The position numbers and the translations under genes were made by a program. Below are positions 1-6,439 of a stretch of 36,948 bases of DNA, one piece after another. Below the pieces are notes generated by a model, which was not told the origin of the DNA, did no database searches, and saw nothing but the letters and a program-made list of their open reading frames with translations. Source of the DNA: a virus; the IMG/VR virus record IMGVR_UViG_3300035698_006310, positions 1 through 36,948 of that record; one strand, given 5' to 3'. Every line of letters starts with the position of its first letter. Within the stretch, counting starts at the first letter, position 1.

Positions 1-410
1 AAGAGAGACTGTATATGATTTTTTAAATCCTCAGAAGTATAACCAACTAGATCTTCCCACTTTCTCCCGTTCTTTGTAATTTGGAGTGCTTTTCTAATAG
101 CACATTCCATCCTGTGATTAATATTCTCTTGAGGATTAGTCTGACGTTTATGATTTCTTTTCACCTTTCTTTTTTCTTTATATTCTTGCGACATAAAATA
201 TTCATTTGCTTGTCTTCTTAATCTATCATGATTTTCTTCTTTATATTTTTTGTTATATTTTTTCACCTTCTCTTGATTTTCTTTTTTATATCTTCGAGAT
301 CTCTCATTCATACACACTTTGCATTGATATCTATAACCATCCTTACTAGAAGATGATTTATGAAATTGTTCTAAATGTTTAATATTCTTACATTCACAAC
401 ACCGCTTCAT
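1..410 (-). CDS. HNH-type endonuclease, N-terminal part (cut by window edge)
   Basis: An open frame starts with ATG at 410 and runs off the left edge, so only about 136 residues are visible. The N-terminus has a zinc-finger pattern C4-x2-C7 ... C30-x2-C33 followed by a very basic, Lys/Arg/Tyr-rich helix. The last visible residues include WEDLVGYTSEDLKNHI, the type of segment that precedes the HNH core in many free-standing phage HNH endonucleases with this finger. The catalytic His-Asn-His residues would lie outside the window, so the nuclease call is inference from family layout. The start overlaps the stop of the upstream glycosyltransferase by one base (TAATG), with GGGAG about six bases before the ATG. 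It is the last visible gene of the glycosyltransferase operon and may be a homing-type element riding on it. Confidence 0.7.
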   Translation of the reverse strand, partial: MKRCCECKNIKHLEQFHKSSSSKDGYRYQCKVCMNERSRRYKKENQEKVKKYNKKYKEENHDRLRRQANEYFMSQEYKEKRKVKRNHKRQTNPQENINHRMECAIRKALQITKNGRKWEDLVGYTSEDLKNHIQSL

Positions 411-1078
411 TACTTACTCCCTATCTTTTTTACAAGTTCACCAGTGAGCCAATCAGATTTATCAGAATACATATTGCTGAGTTTAAAATTCTCTTGCGCT
501 CTTCTCTTTGTTCGTCTTGGATGATTGATATGAACAAGAGCAAGATCCTTACAGTTTATCCAACGGATACCTAATCTCTTAGAACGATTATAAAACTCTG
601 TATCTTCAGCACCCCACGCAAACATATCTTCATTGTAACCTCTACTTGCTTCCCAAGTTTTTCCTAGCATACCATTCCAACAACCTGAACAGAAGTCTGC
701 TTTCTGATTGATCCACATATGCCAAGGATATTCTTTATATGACTTACCCTTAATTTGTATAGGGTCAACGTATCTCAAGTGATGATGGAAAGCATTGTTA
801 GGTTGCCCCATAACCGCACGGAATGTTCTATCAATAAGTAGAGGAGGAATTAGAAGATCGATATCCGTTTGTATTATAACTTTATAATTTGGGATTGCTT
901 TACGGATACACTTATTAAGAATCCTAGTCTTGTAAAACTTCTTATCCTTACTACCACTTACCATAATATCTACTTCGTGTTTCGAATTAGAAAGTCTTAT
1001 ACTCTCTTTGAATCGAGCAACAGTACCCTTAGAGATGCCCTTCGCTGCTACAATAATACATACGTCTTTCTTCTTCAC
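410..1078 (-). CDS. Glycosyltransferase, galactosyltransferase C-terminal type (GT-A fold)
   Basis: 222 residues. The sequence shows a DxD-type metal/nucleotide-sugar site (QTDIDLL, about residues 70-76) and, near residues 146-160, GYNEDMFAWGAEDTEFYNR, which resembles the acceptor/metal segment of the galactosyltransferase C-terminal family (GWG-E-D pattern). HINHPRR follows near residue 184. This supports transfer of a sugar from a nucleotide-sugar donor in the cytoplasm; donor and acceptor are unknown. The start is GTG at 1078, with GGAG seven bases upstream, overlapping the preceding stop as GTGA. It is a paralogue of the gene directly upstream (shared QTDID, SG-WNG and HINHPRR). Confidence 0.8.
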   Translation of the reverse strand: MKKKDVCIIVAAKGISKGTVARFKESIRLSNSKHEVDIMVSGSKDKKFYKTRILNKCIRKAIPNYKVIIQTDIDLLIPPLLIDRTFRAVMGQPNNAFHHHLRYVDPIQIKGKSYKEYPWHMWINQKADFCSGCWNGMLGKTWEASRGYNEDMFAWGAEDTEFYNRSKRLGIRWINCKDLALVHINHPRRTKRRAQENFKLSNMYSDKSDWLTGELVKKIGSK

Positions 1079-1791
1079 GGTTGTACTCCGAATGAATGCA
1101 GTTTAATCTTAGATGCACCAACATTTTTATTTCTATTTCTTAACCAATTGTATTCCTTTGGAAATTTTCTAGCCTCTCGTAAATTCTTTTCCCCCTGCTT
1201 CTTTACTTTCCTACGAGGATGATTTATATGACACAATGGAAACCTTGCAGTGATATACCACTTGATATCTTTCTTCCTAGTGCGAAGGTAGAACTCAGAG
1301 TCAGGTCCACCAAGAAGAGAGATTGCTTCACAGAATCCACCAGACTCAGACCACATAGGAGTTTTCAATCCATTCCAACTTCCCGAAGCTGCTCGAACTT
1401 TCCTACCAAGAATATTAACCCAAGGTATATCTTTGTACAATTTTTTCTTAAGTTCCTTTGGTTCTACAAGATAATAATTACAATGATAACAGGAATCTGA
1501 ATTCATACAGTACGTATAAGTATTCCTAATCAGATTAGGAGGTACAAGCATATCAATATCAGTTTGAACCATTACATTATACTGACCTTTATACTTACGT
1601 AACATATCATTTAAGATTACAGTCTTGTGGAACTTTTGTGTTTCATCTTGATGCTCTCCAACAATAACGTCGAAGGGAAAATTCTTTTCAGACTTTCGAC
1701 AACCCCACAAGAAACGCTCTAACGTTTCTGGATTGACTCGATTTGCAACAACCATTATTGCAATCTTATGAGAGGATTTTCCAGTTTCCAT
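1075..1791 (-). CDS. Glycosyltransferase, paralogue of the downstream gene
   Basis: 238 residues. It shares with the downstream gene a beta-strand start (KIAIMVVANR), VQTDIDMLVPP as the DxD site near residues 94-104, SGSWNG, and CHINHPRR near the end. The GWG-E-D segment of its neighbour is altered here to LLGGPDSEFYLR, so the tryptophan of that motif is missing; this may change acceptor choice or indicate a weaker enzyme. The ATG at 1791 lies 26 bases inside the end of the upstream gene and has only a weak purine-rich site before it. An internal ATG at codon 13 would cut the first beta strand, so the longer start is kept. Substrate unknown. Confidence 0.75.
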   Translation of the reverse strand: METGKSSHKIAIMVVANRVNPETLERFLWGCRKSEKNFPFDVIVGEHQDETQKFHKTVILNDMLRKYKGQYNVMVQTDIDMLVPPNLIRNTYTYCMNSDSCYHCNYYLVEPKELKKKLYKDIPWVNILGRKVRAASGSWNGLKTPMWSESGGFCEAISLLGGPDSEFYLRTRKKDIKWYITARFPLCHINHPRRKVKKQGEKNLREARKFPKEYNWLRNRNKNVGASKIKLHSFGVQP

Positions 1792-2470
1792 ATTCTTTTA
1801 CAACCTTTGTCTGGTATTTACCATGATTTTTATTTTTACTCTTACGGTAAATTGAAGTAGTTTGTGGCGCGGTTGGAGCATCTTTCAACCAGAGTTGTGG
1901 TCGAGAGATTAGAATAAAGGGAACTCGCTGCTTCTGTGCTTCAACAGCAAACCAAATGTCTGCCATATTCTCAACAGGGAATGACTTCCTCGATATCTTT
2001 ATAGTCTTAGTATGGAACGCTGCTGTACCTGTACCAATAATATGGACACCTTTTTCCTTTGCCAATGCTCCTCGATAATTTGTCAGATTCCTTGCTCGAT
2101 AATAATTCCACATACGGTTCATATTAAGAACACAACCATGAACTCCAATCACTGCTCTCTGTTGGTAGTGATCGATTGCTCTCATCATTCTCTGTGCATA
2201 ATTTGGAGGATAGATTATATCATCGTCAACAGTAAAGTAATAACCATTAACATCGTTAAGGTGATGGAACTTACCGATATCTCCACAGTCTCCTTTATCT
2301 TTTCCCATTATCACTTTGATCTTTGGATGAATAAGAATCTTAGGAACATCTGTATACTTATTGAGATATACAAACAGCTTTGTACATTGAGGAAGAATAT
2401 TTGGAATCACTTCCTTGAGGCATTTCTTTCTTGGAGGATACGTCGCCATACCAAAATATACTTTAGCCAT
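1766..2470 (-). CDS. Glycosyltransferase (GT-A-like, DDD motif)
   Basis: 234 residues. FTVDDDIIYPPNY near residues 78-90 is a classic Asp-rich nucleotide-sugar/metal site placed after a predicted GT-A beta strand. The N-terminus (VYFGMATYPPR) is the usual first strand and nucleotide-binding turn of such enzymes. IIGTGTAAFHT and ENMADIWFAVEAQK may form the acceptor side. The family was not identified more precisely than this. ATG at 2470 directly follows the upstream TAA, with GGAG eight bases before it inside the upstream reading frame. It differs clearly from its two neighbours, so the cluster is not a simple tandem amplification. Donor and acceptor are unknown. Confidence 0.75.
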   Translation of the reverse strand: MAKVYFGMATYPPRKKCLKEVIPNILPQCTKLFVYLNKYTDVPKILIHPKIKVIMGKDKGDCGDIGKFHHLNDVNGYYFTVDDDIIYPPNYAQRMMRAIDHYQQRAVIGVHGCVLNMNRMWNYYRARNLTNYRGALAKEKGVHIIGTGTAAFHTKTIKISRKSFPVENMADIWFAVEAQKQRVPFILISRPQLWLKDAPTAPQTTSIYRKSKNKNHGKYQTKVVKEYGNWKILS

Positions 2471-3391
2471 TTATCTAACTCCATAATTAGGATCTGTGAA
2501 TGGTTTTGTTACAAGAGGATGTTTCGCTCGTTCTTTAGGATTCATTTTTGAATTATGATCATCGTGTTTGACAAGAGATTGAGTAGTCAAATACATATTG
2601 TATCCCATACTCACAAGCCTTCTACTTATCTCACTACCAGTACCACTTGATACACAGGGGTTTCTCCACCTCTTGTCTGAGGGTTTATTCAATCTGAAAC
2701 GAAGAGCTGAATAAAAACTCATTGTTGTAAAGAAATCCATATCAACCCACTGTGATCTATACACTGTAAATTTATTATGCTTCTCTTTAATGGGTTCAGT
2801 ATTTGTCCAAACTTTTTTACCTTCTCTGCTATCAAGCCTGAAGTTCAAACAGATCTTACGAATGTCTTTTATATTCTCCCAGATATAACAGCATCTATCA
2901 AAGAATCCTTTTACAAGTCTTCCATCATCATCCAACTTCACATAATAATCATACCCTTGGTTCACCCTAATCTCATCCATTGCATATGTGCATAGCTTCC
3001 AATACTTCTTCTTACCATGATTGATATTCATCTTGTGATACTCTATGCTTAACTTTCCAGAGAAGCGATCAAGAACATTATCATAATCTTCTTCACTGGA
3101 ATCATCAACAACTAATACTTTTATTTTGTGGTTACGTTTATTCTTATAGATATCTCCAAGTAACAAATGAAGATCTTCTGGACGGTTGTATGTATTTACC
3201 CAAACAAAGATCGAACGTTTGGTATCATTCTTAGAAAACTTCTTCATGGGAAGTCCGGGCATTCCTGACGGTGGAACGTCACACTTCCTTGTTCTAAGTC
3301 GTCTACCAGTCTGGTCAACTAGGTATGGAGTCATATCTTTTCTAGTTGGAGCTTTTCGTGGTATTATTCTTTTGGGTTTCTGCCTCTTCAT
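2471..3391 (-). CDS. Family 2-type glycosyltransferase
   Basis: 306 residues. After a basic, Pro-rich extension of about 55 residues comes a GT2-like core: FVWVNTYNRPEDL (first strand), VLVVDDSSEEDYD (nucleotide-binding Asp pair), YDYYVKLDDDGRLVKGFFD (DDD metal site), and a C-terminal SSGTGSE segment that could hold the catalytic side. Shared blocks show it is a paralogue of the gene at 3999-4685: WVN-YNR, VVDD, KK/KE-YWK, DDD-RL-GFFD, QWVDM-F and a His-Asp-His-Ser-Lys C-terminal motif. ATG at 3391 overlaps the preceding stop (ATGA). The basic N-terminal extension is absent from the paralogue and could bind nucleic acid or membrane, which is speculative. Confidence 0.8.
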   Translation of the reverse strand: MKRQKPKRIIPRKAPTRKDMTPYLVDQTGRRLRTRKCDVPPSGMPGLPMKKFSKNDTKRSIFVWVNTYNRPEDLHLLLGDIYKNKRNHKIKVLVVDDSSEEDYDNVLDRFSGKLSIEYHKMNINHGKKKYWKLCTYAMDEIRVNQGYDYYVKLDDDGRLVKGFFDRCCYIWENIKDIRKICLNFRLDSREGKKVWTNTEPIKEKHNKFTVYRSQWVDMDFFTTMSFYSALRFRLNKPSDKRWRNPCVSSGTGSEISRRLVSMGYNMYLTTQSLVKHDDHNSKMNPKERAKHPLVTKPFTDPNYGVR

Positions 3392-4002
3392 AGTTTCATG
3401 TTCCTATACTTCCTCGACGCTTGTGTATGAACGATAACAGGTTGGTCTTCTAAAGGAGGAATACTTGGAGACAACTTCCTCAAAGAATCGTCAAAGATGT
3501 AACAGTAAGAATATGGAAGTGCTTTGTATTTTAATTTGTACTTCTTATAACCATCGCGCTTGATAAGTTTTCTAAGTTCGTGTTGATCTCCCAATCTTTC
3601 TTCACTGGTTTCACAACTCTTCAACCACTCCTTAATAAGATATTCAACCCACACAGTATTCCTCATAAGAATAGTACCAGAAGTGATGCGTGATTGACTT
3701 CCCATTTGAAATACAGAGAAATCTATTTTGCTCTTCTGGTACTCGTCGAATAGAGTTGGGTATGATTTAACTCTAGCGTCTGCATCAATCCACGCAAGGT
3801 AATCGTAGTTCCCTCTGTATTGTCTCAAAGCAGATACAATAGTCTTAGGCTTGAGCATTGTATTCTCAACCCACTTACCTGTAGATTCTATCGGAAGTTT
3901 CTTGAAAGGAATGTCTAATCGTTTACAATCCTTCTGAAGATTCTTAACTTCATCTTCATAGGGAGTATCTTTTGTATAAAAAGTAAAGACTACAAAGCTC
4001 AC
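3388..4002 (-). CDS. Nucleotide-diphospho-sugar transferase family protein
   Basis: 204 residues. LAWIDADARV near residues 70-79 is the metal/nucleotide-sugar Asp motif. SGTILMRNT, LGDQHELRKL and LPYSYCYIFDD, plus the terminal VIVHTQASRKYR, match the layout of the short nucleotide-diphospho-sugar transferases with a conserved Asp-Gln and a His near the C-terminus. This is a different glycosyltransferase type from the GT2-like neighbours. The start is GTG at 4002, overlapping the upstream stop as GTGA, with a strong AAGGAG five bases before it; that fixes the non-ATG start. The sugar and acceptor are unknown. Confidence 0.75.
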   Translation of the reverse strand: MSFVVFTFYTKDTPYEDEVKNLQKDCKRLDIPFKKLPIESTGKWVENTMLKPKTIVSALRQYRGNYDYLAWIDADARVKSYPTLFDEYQKSKIDFSVFQMGSQSRITSGTILMRNTVWVEYLIKEWLKSCETSEERLGDQHELRKLIKRDGYKKYKLKYKALPYSYCYIFDDSLRKLSPSIPPLEDQPVIVHTQASRKYRNMKL

Positions 4003-4685
4003 TTCTTCTCCTTAGTTATTAATGGATTCTTCTTTCTCTCTTCTTGATTCAGCTTGGAGGGGTGATCACCATGAATAACTAACGAAAAAGGAGCTTGATA
4101 AAGATTAATAGAGTGTTGGTTAAAGTATCTCGTTAAACATAAACCTACCCCACTAGACGCTTTACCTGCTCTACAAGGTTTAATTGTATAAGGAAACATC
4201 TTTGGATTGAATATAAAATTCATATCAACCCATTGTGTTCTATAGTATTTATAAGCTAATTCATATAATTCTGCGGGATCTCCTAAAAGTGTCTTACCTC
4301 TTTGCCGTTTTGCTGATAAAATGTCTATGGTTGCCCACTTGGGATCATTTAGATTATTTGCTAAGTCTGCTGCAATATCAAAGAATCCCCCAATCAATCG
4401 CATATCATCGTCTGTTTTAATATAATAATCATAAGAAGAGAACTTCTTAACTCTATTAATACCAAATGCAATGATCTTCCAGTATTCTTCTTTACCAAAA
4501 TGTTGTTTGGTTCTCCAATAATACTTAACAGAGGACTTGATTTCGGAATAGTCTTCGTCTCTGTAATCGTCTACTACCATTACATCGACTTCGTGACCCA
4601 TCGATTGTTCTGCTACATCATTAAGTAAAGTGTCAAGCATATCTTTTCGGTTGTAACTATTGACCCAAAATAAAAACTTAGACAT
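3999..4685 (-). CDS. Family 2-type glycosyltransferase, paralogue of 2471-3391
   Basis: 228 residues. It begins FLFWVNSYNR, followed by VMVVDDYRDEDY, FGKEEYWK, YDYYIKTDDDMRLIGGFFD, YRTQWVDMNF, SSGVG and a terminal HGDHPSKLNQEER. Each block has a counterpart in the 306-residue protein two genes downstream, which indicates a duplication followed by insertion or rearrangement, because an unrelated transferase (3388-4002) now lies between them. The DDD triplet is the expected donor/metal site. ATG at 4685 overlaps the upstream gene by eight bases and lacks a close ribosome site, so translational coupling is likely. Substrate unknown. Confidence 0.8.
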   Translation of the reverse strand: MSKFLFWVNSYNRKDMLDTLLNDVAEQSMGHEVDVMVVDDYRDEDYSEIKSSVKYYWRTKQHFGKEEYWKIIAFGINRVKKFSSYDYYIKTDDDMRLIGGFFDIAADLANNLNDPKWATIDILSAKRQRGKTLLGDPAELYELAYKYYRTQWVDMNFIFNPKMFPYTIKPCRAGKASSGVGLCLTRYFNQHSINLYQAPFSLVIHGDHPSKLNQEERKKNPLITKEKK

Positions 4686-5454
4686 ATGGAATATAAACCT
4701 TTCCAGTTGCGGTCCTACGCTTTAACACTTCATTAAAGATCTTTGTATTCTTCATATAAGATTGTATCCTATTTGATTCAGGAGTTGTAGACGGTACATC
4801 GTGTACCATAAAATATTCATTAGAGTTCGATAGATCATGTATCCCTTCTGGTTGGATTCCAGATATCGATACTCTGTGACTATAATCAGGATGACTCTTT
4901 CCATATGATTTAAAAGTCTTTGAATCGTAATAACCTATAGTATCAAATGCTTTTTTATCATACGTCATGATCGCACCTTGAGGATCTTTAGTAATCGTTG
5001 CAATTCCAATCTGATTTACTACAGACCTCTTATCAGGTCGCTTATCAACTTCTCCATCTTTACAAGCACCCCATAAACCAAGTTGCCTGAAACAGAAGTG
5101 ATGAAAATTAGTTCGCCTCATTGCAACAAAGTAACCACGCTCCCAACCTTTTTTTAGTATCTGACAATCATTATTAAGAATCATACAGTACTTGAAAGGT
5201 TTGAGAATCCTCATTGCTGAATTAGTATTCCGTGCAATACCAACTCGTTCACCATTTTGAAACCAAGACACCCATAATCTATTACATGAATGATATACTT
5301 CACTCTGTCTCGAAGCTGTTGAATCATCTACCACAAATATATTTAACGTAGATATATCAGTATACTTCTCAATCGAATCGAGAAGACGATTTGTACACTC
5401 TGGTCTATCTGTACTAAGAATTGCTATACCGATATCTTTAGTAAGTAGTTTCAT
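4678..5454 (-). CDS. Family 2-type glycosyltransferase
   Basis: 258 residues from ATG at 5454. The frame is open further upstream, to 5517, but those 21 extra codons overlap the preceding gene by 56 bases. ATG 5454 sits seven bases after that gene's TAG, with GGG/AGG-type purines just upstream, so the shorter start is chosen. The core reads IGIAILSTDRPECTNRLLDSI, then FVVDDST, RVGIARNTN (a common GT2 segment) and MILNNDCQIL as the Asp metal site. A predicted acceptor region follows with TYDKKAFDTIGYYD. It is the first transferase of the block in transcription order and is not closely similar to the WVN-YNR pair. Confidence 0.8.
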   Translation of the reverse strand: MKLLTKDIGIAILSTDRPECTNRLLDSIEKYTDISTLNIFVVDDSTASRQSEVYHSCNRLWVSWFQNGERVGIARNTNSAMRILKPFKYCMILNNDCQILKKGWERGYFVAMRRTNFHHFCFRQLGLWGACKDGEVDKRPDKRSVVNQIGIATITKDPQGAIMTYDKKAFDTIGYYDSKTFKSYGKSHPDYSHRVSISGIQPEGIHDLSNSNEYFMVHDVPSTTPESNRIQSYMKNTKIFNEVLKRRTATGKVYIPYV

Positions 5455-5461
5455 TTGGACC

Positions 5462-5743
5462 CTATCCTTTACCTCTTCCTCTACGTGCTTCGTTAATTGG
5501 AATACCAGTAAGTACATTCGGAGTCGAAATAATCTTTCTTGCTAGTGCCCTACACTCAGGATTCTGACACTGTGTTGAAGAATCAGCGTCACCAAAAATA
5601 AATCTCTCCTCTGTGATTCTATTACACGCAGGGCAGAGATATTGATAAACTACTGTTTGTCTTGGATTACTTTCGAAGAATTGTGATAGTCCTTCGTTGT
5701 CTACCCCATTGTCTTGCTTCTTCGTGGGTTCTGAATCTGACAT
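5462..5743 (-). CDS. FmdB-like zinc-ribbon protein
   Basis: 93 residues from ATG at 5743. YQYLCPACNRITEERF followed by CQNPEC gives C37-x2-C40 ... C59-x4-C64, and the YxYxCPxC start plus the ARKIISTPNV tail resembles the FmdB-type small zinc ribbons. The start is inside the upstream 3D-domain gene: the two frames overlap by 77 bases, and AGGAG lies ahead of the ATG within that gene. A TTG one codon upstream (5746) is in frame but less well spaced. The N-terminal 30 residues are polar and probably disordered, and the C-terminus is Arg/Gly-rich. Role unknown; it may bind nucleic acid or scaffold another protein. Confidence 0.75.
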   Translation of the reverse strand: MSDSEPTKKQDNGVDNEGLSQFFESNPRQTVVYQYLCPACNRITEERFIFGDADSSTQCQNPECRALARKIISTPNVLTGIPINEARRGRGKG

Positions 5744-6146
5744 CAATCTTGTCTCCTTTTATTGCTCCACCTATATCGTCTGCAACTACAGTTCCGTAAC
5801 CGGGAATTATTATTACACTTCCAAGAGGAATCTTCTTTGGATCTACTGCAACTCCTTTTGTATATGCGTCTGTACCCGTAGCAGTAATTCCATCAGCAAA
5901 CTTGCCGCAACATTTAGAACAAGGACAGTATGCAGTTGCTTCAACTTCCATTGTCTCAGAAATTATACCGTTGGATATGTCACAATTTATATTAGACCTC
6001 TTCGCCTCTACCAATTCCTTTTTCAGGAGTTTCGTAGTTAGCTTTTGATTCTCACCAACTACACTTACATATCTTACTTCTAATTCAAAATAAGATACAG
6101 AAACAATCAGTACTGCTATAATCAGAATTATTTCAGTCCATTTCAT
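5667..6146 (-). CDS. Membrane-anchored 3D-domain protein (putative peptidoglycan lytic enzyme)
   Basis: 159 residues. Residues 4-20 are a single hydrophobic segment, likely an uncleaved membrane anchor. The C-terminal 90 residues match the 3D (three-aspartate) domain of MltA/YuiC/RpfB-type proteins: VEATAYCPCSKCCGK, GITATGTDAY, AVDPKKIPLGS, VVADDIGGAIKGDKIDVRF and HEEARQWG. The conserved Asp residues fall at about 102, 123-124 and 132-135. Such domains cleave or bind glycan strands, so a role in lysis or in local cell-wall opening is inferred. Four clustered cysteines (C74, C76, C79, C80) are unusual for an enzyme working outside the cell and may bind metal. ATG at 6146 overlaps the upstream stop (ATGA) and has GAGGAG nine bases upstream. 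Confidence 0.85.
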   Translation of the reverse strand: MKWTEIILIIAVLIVSVSYFELEVRYVSVVGENQKLTTKLLKKELVEAKRSNINCDISNGIISETMEVEATAYCPCSKCCGKFADGITATGTDAYTKGVAVDPKKIPLGSVIIIPGYGTVVADDIGGAIKGDKIDVRFRTHEEARQWGRQRRTITILRK

Positions 6147-6322
6147 CGTTTTGCTCTCCTCAGTCTTACACTTTCAAAAAATTGCTTCATTCTTCTCTCA
6201 ACATATGACCAACCGTGAGTGAATCCTCTCAGAGAAGAATTGAAACGCTTAACGCAATCCTCTGAGAACGGTCTATTCTTAGCAATATCCAAATGAATCC
6301 TTGTTGAATTTAGCTTCTTCAT
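6143..6322 (-). CDS. Small basic protein of unknown function
   Basis: 59 residues, not recognised. The ATG at 6322 is preceded by AAAGGAGA with ideal spacing; the frame is open a further eight codons upstream, but that region contains the -10 box of the promoter, so it is not transcribed from it. The protein is rich in Arg/Lys (RRMKQFF, RLRRAKR at the end) and looks helical, with no membrane segment. It is the first gene of the operon that runs through the 3D-domain protein into the glycosyltransferases. Confidence 0.65.
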   Translation of the reverse strand: MKKLNSTRIHLDIAKNRPFSEDCVKRFNSSLRGFTHGWSYVERRMKQFFESVRLRRAKR

Positions 6323-6336
6323 AGTATCTCCTTTAA

Positions 6337-6365
6337 ATTTTACCACAATTTCCTCTGTATGTCAA
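6337..6365 (-). promoter_or_regulatory. Sigma70-type promoter for the glycosyltransferase operon
   Basis: On the minus strand: TTGACA (6365-6360), exactly 17 bases, then TAAAAT (6342-6337), with TGG directly before the -10 (extended -10). The predicted start is near 6330, leaving a leader of only about eight to nine bases before ATG 6322. It lies right after the terminator of the ribonucleotide reductase gene. Confidence 0.85.
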
Positions 6366-6385
6366 GATAAAAATTCTCTATAGAA

Positions 6386-6411
6386 GGAAAAAGAGCAGAT
6401 ATAATCTGCTC
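6386..6411 (-). terminator. Rho-independent terminator of the nrdJ unit
   Basis: A perfect 8-bp stem (GAGCAGAT/ATCTGCTC, 6393-6400 with 6404-6411) closes a three-base loop and is followed on the minus strand by five T residues. It sits 28 bases after the nrdJ stop and just before the next promoter. Confidence 0.85.
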
Positions 6412-6439
6412 AATATTAATTCCCAATAAAAATAAAGAC

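Noticed and set aside
869-1500. Open frames on the plus strand opposite the first glycosyltransferases
   Set aside because: They are antisense to clearly recognisable transferase motifs, have no ribosome sites and encode composition typical of reversed coding sequence.
2012-2551. A 179-codon plus-strand frame
   Set aside because: It lies opposite the DDD-motif glycosyltransferase; rich in Cys, His and Ile as expected for an antisense frame, with no ribosome site.
5455-5517. Longer N-terminus for the first glycosyltransferase
   Set aside because: It would overlap the zinc-ribbon gene by over 50 bases; ATG 5454 just after that gene's stop is better supported.
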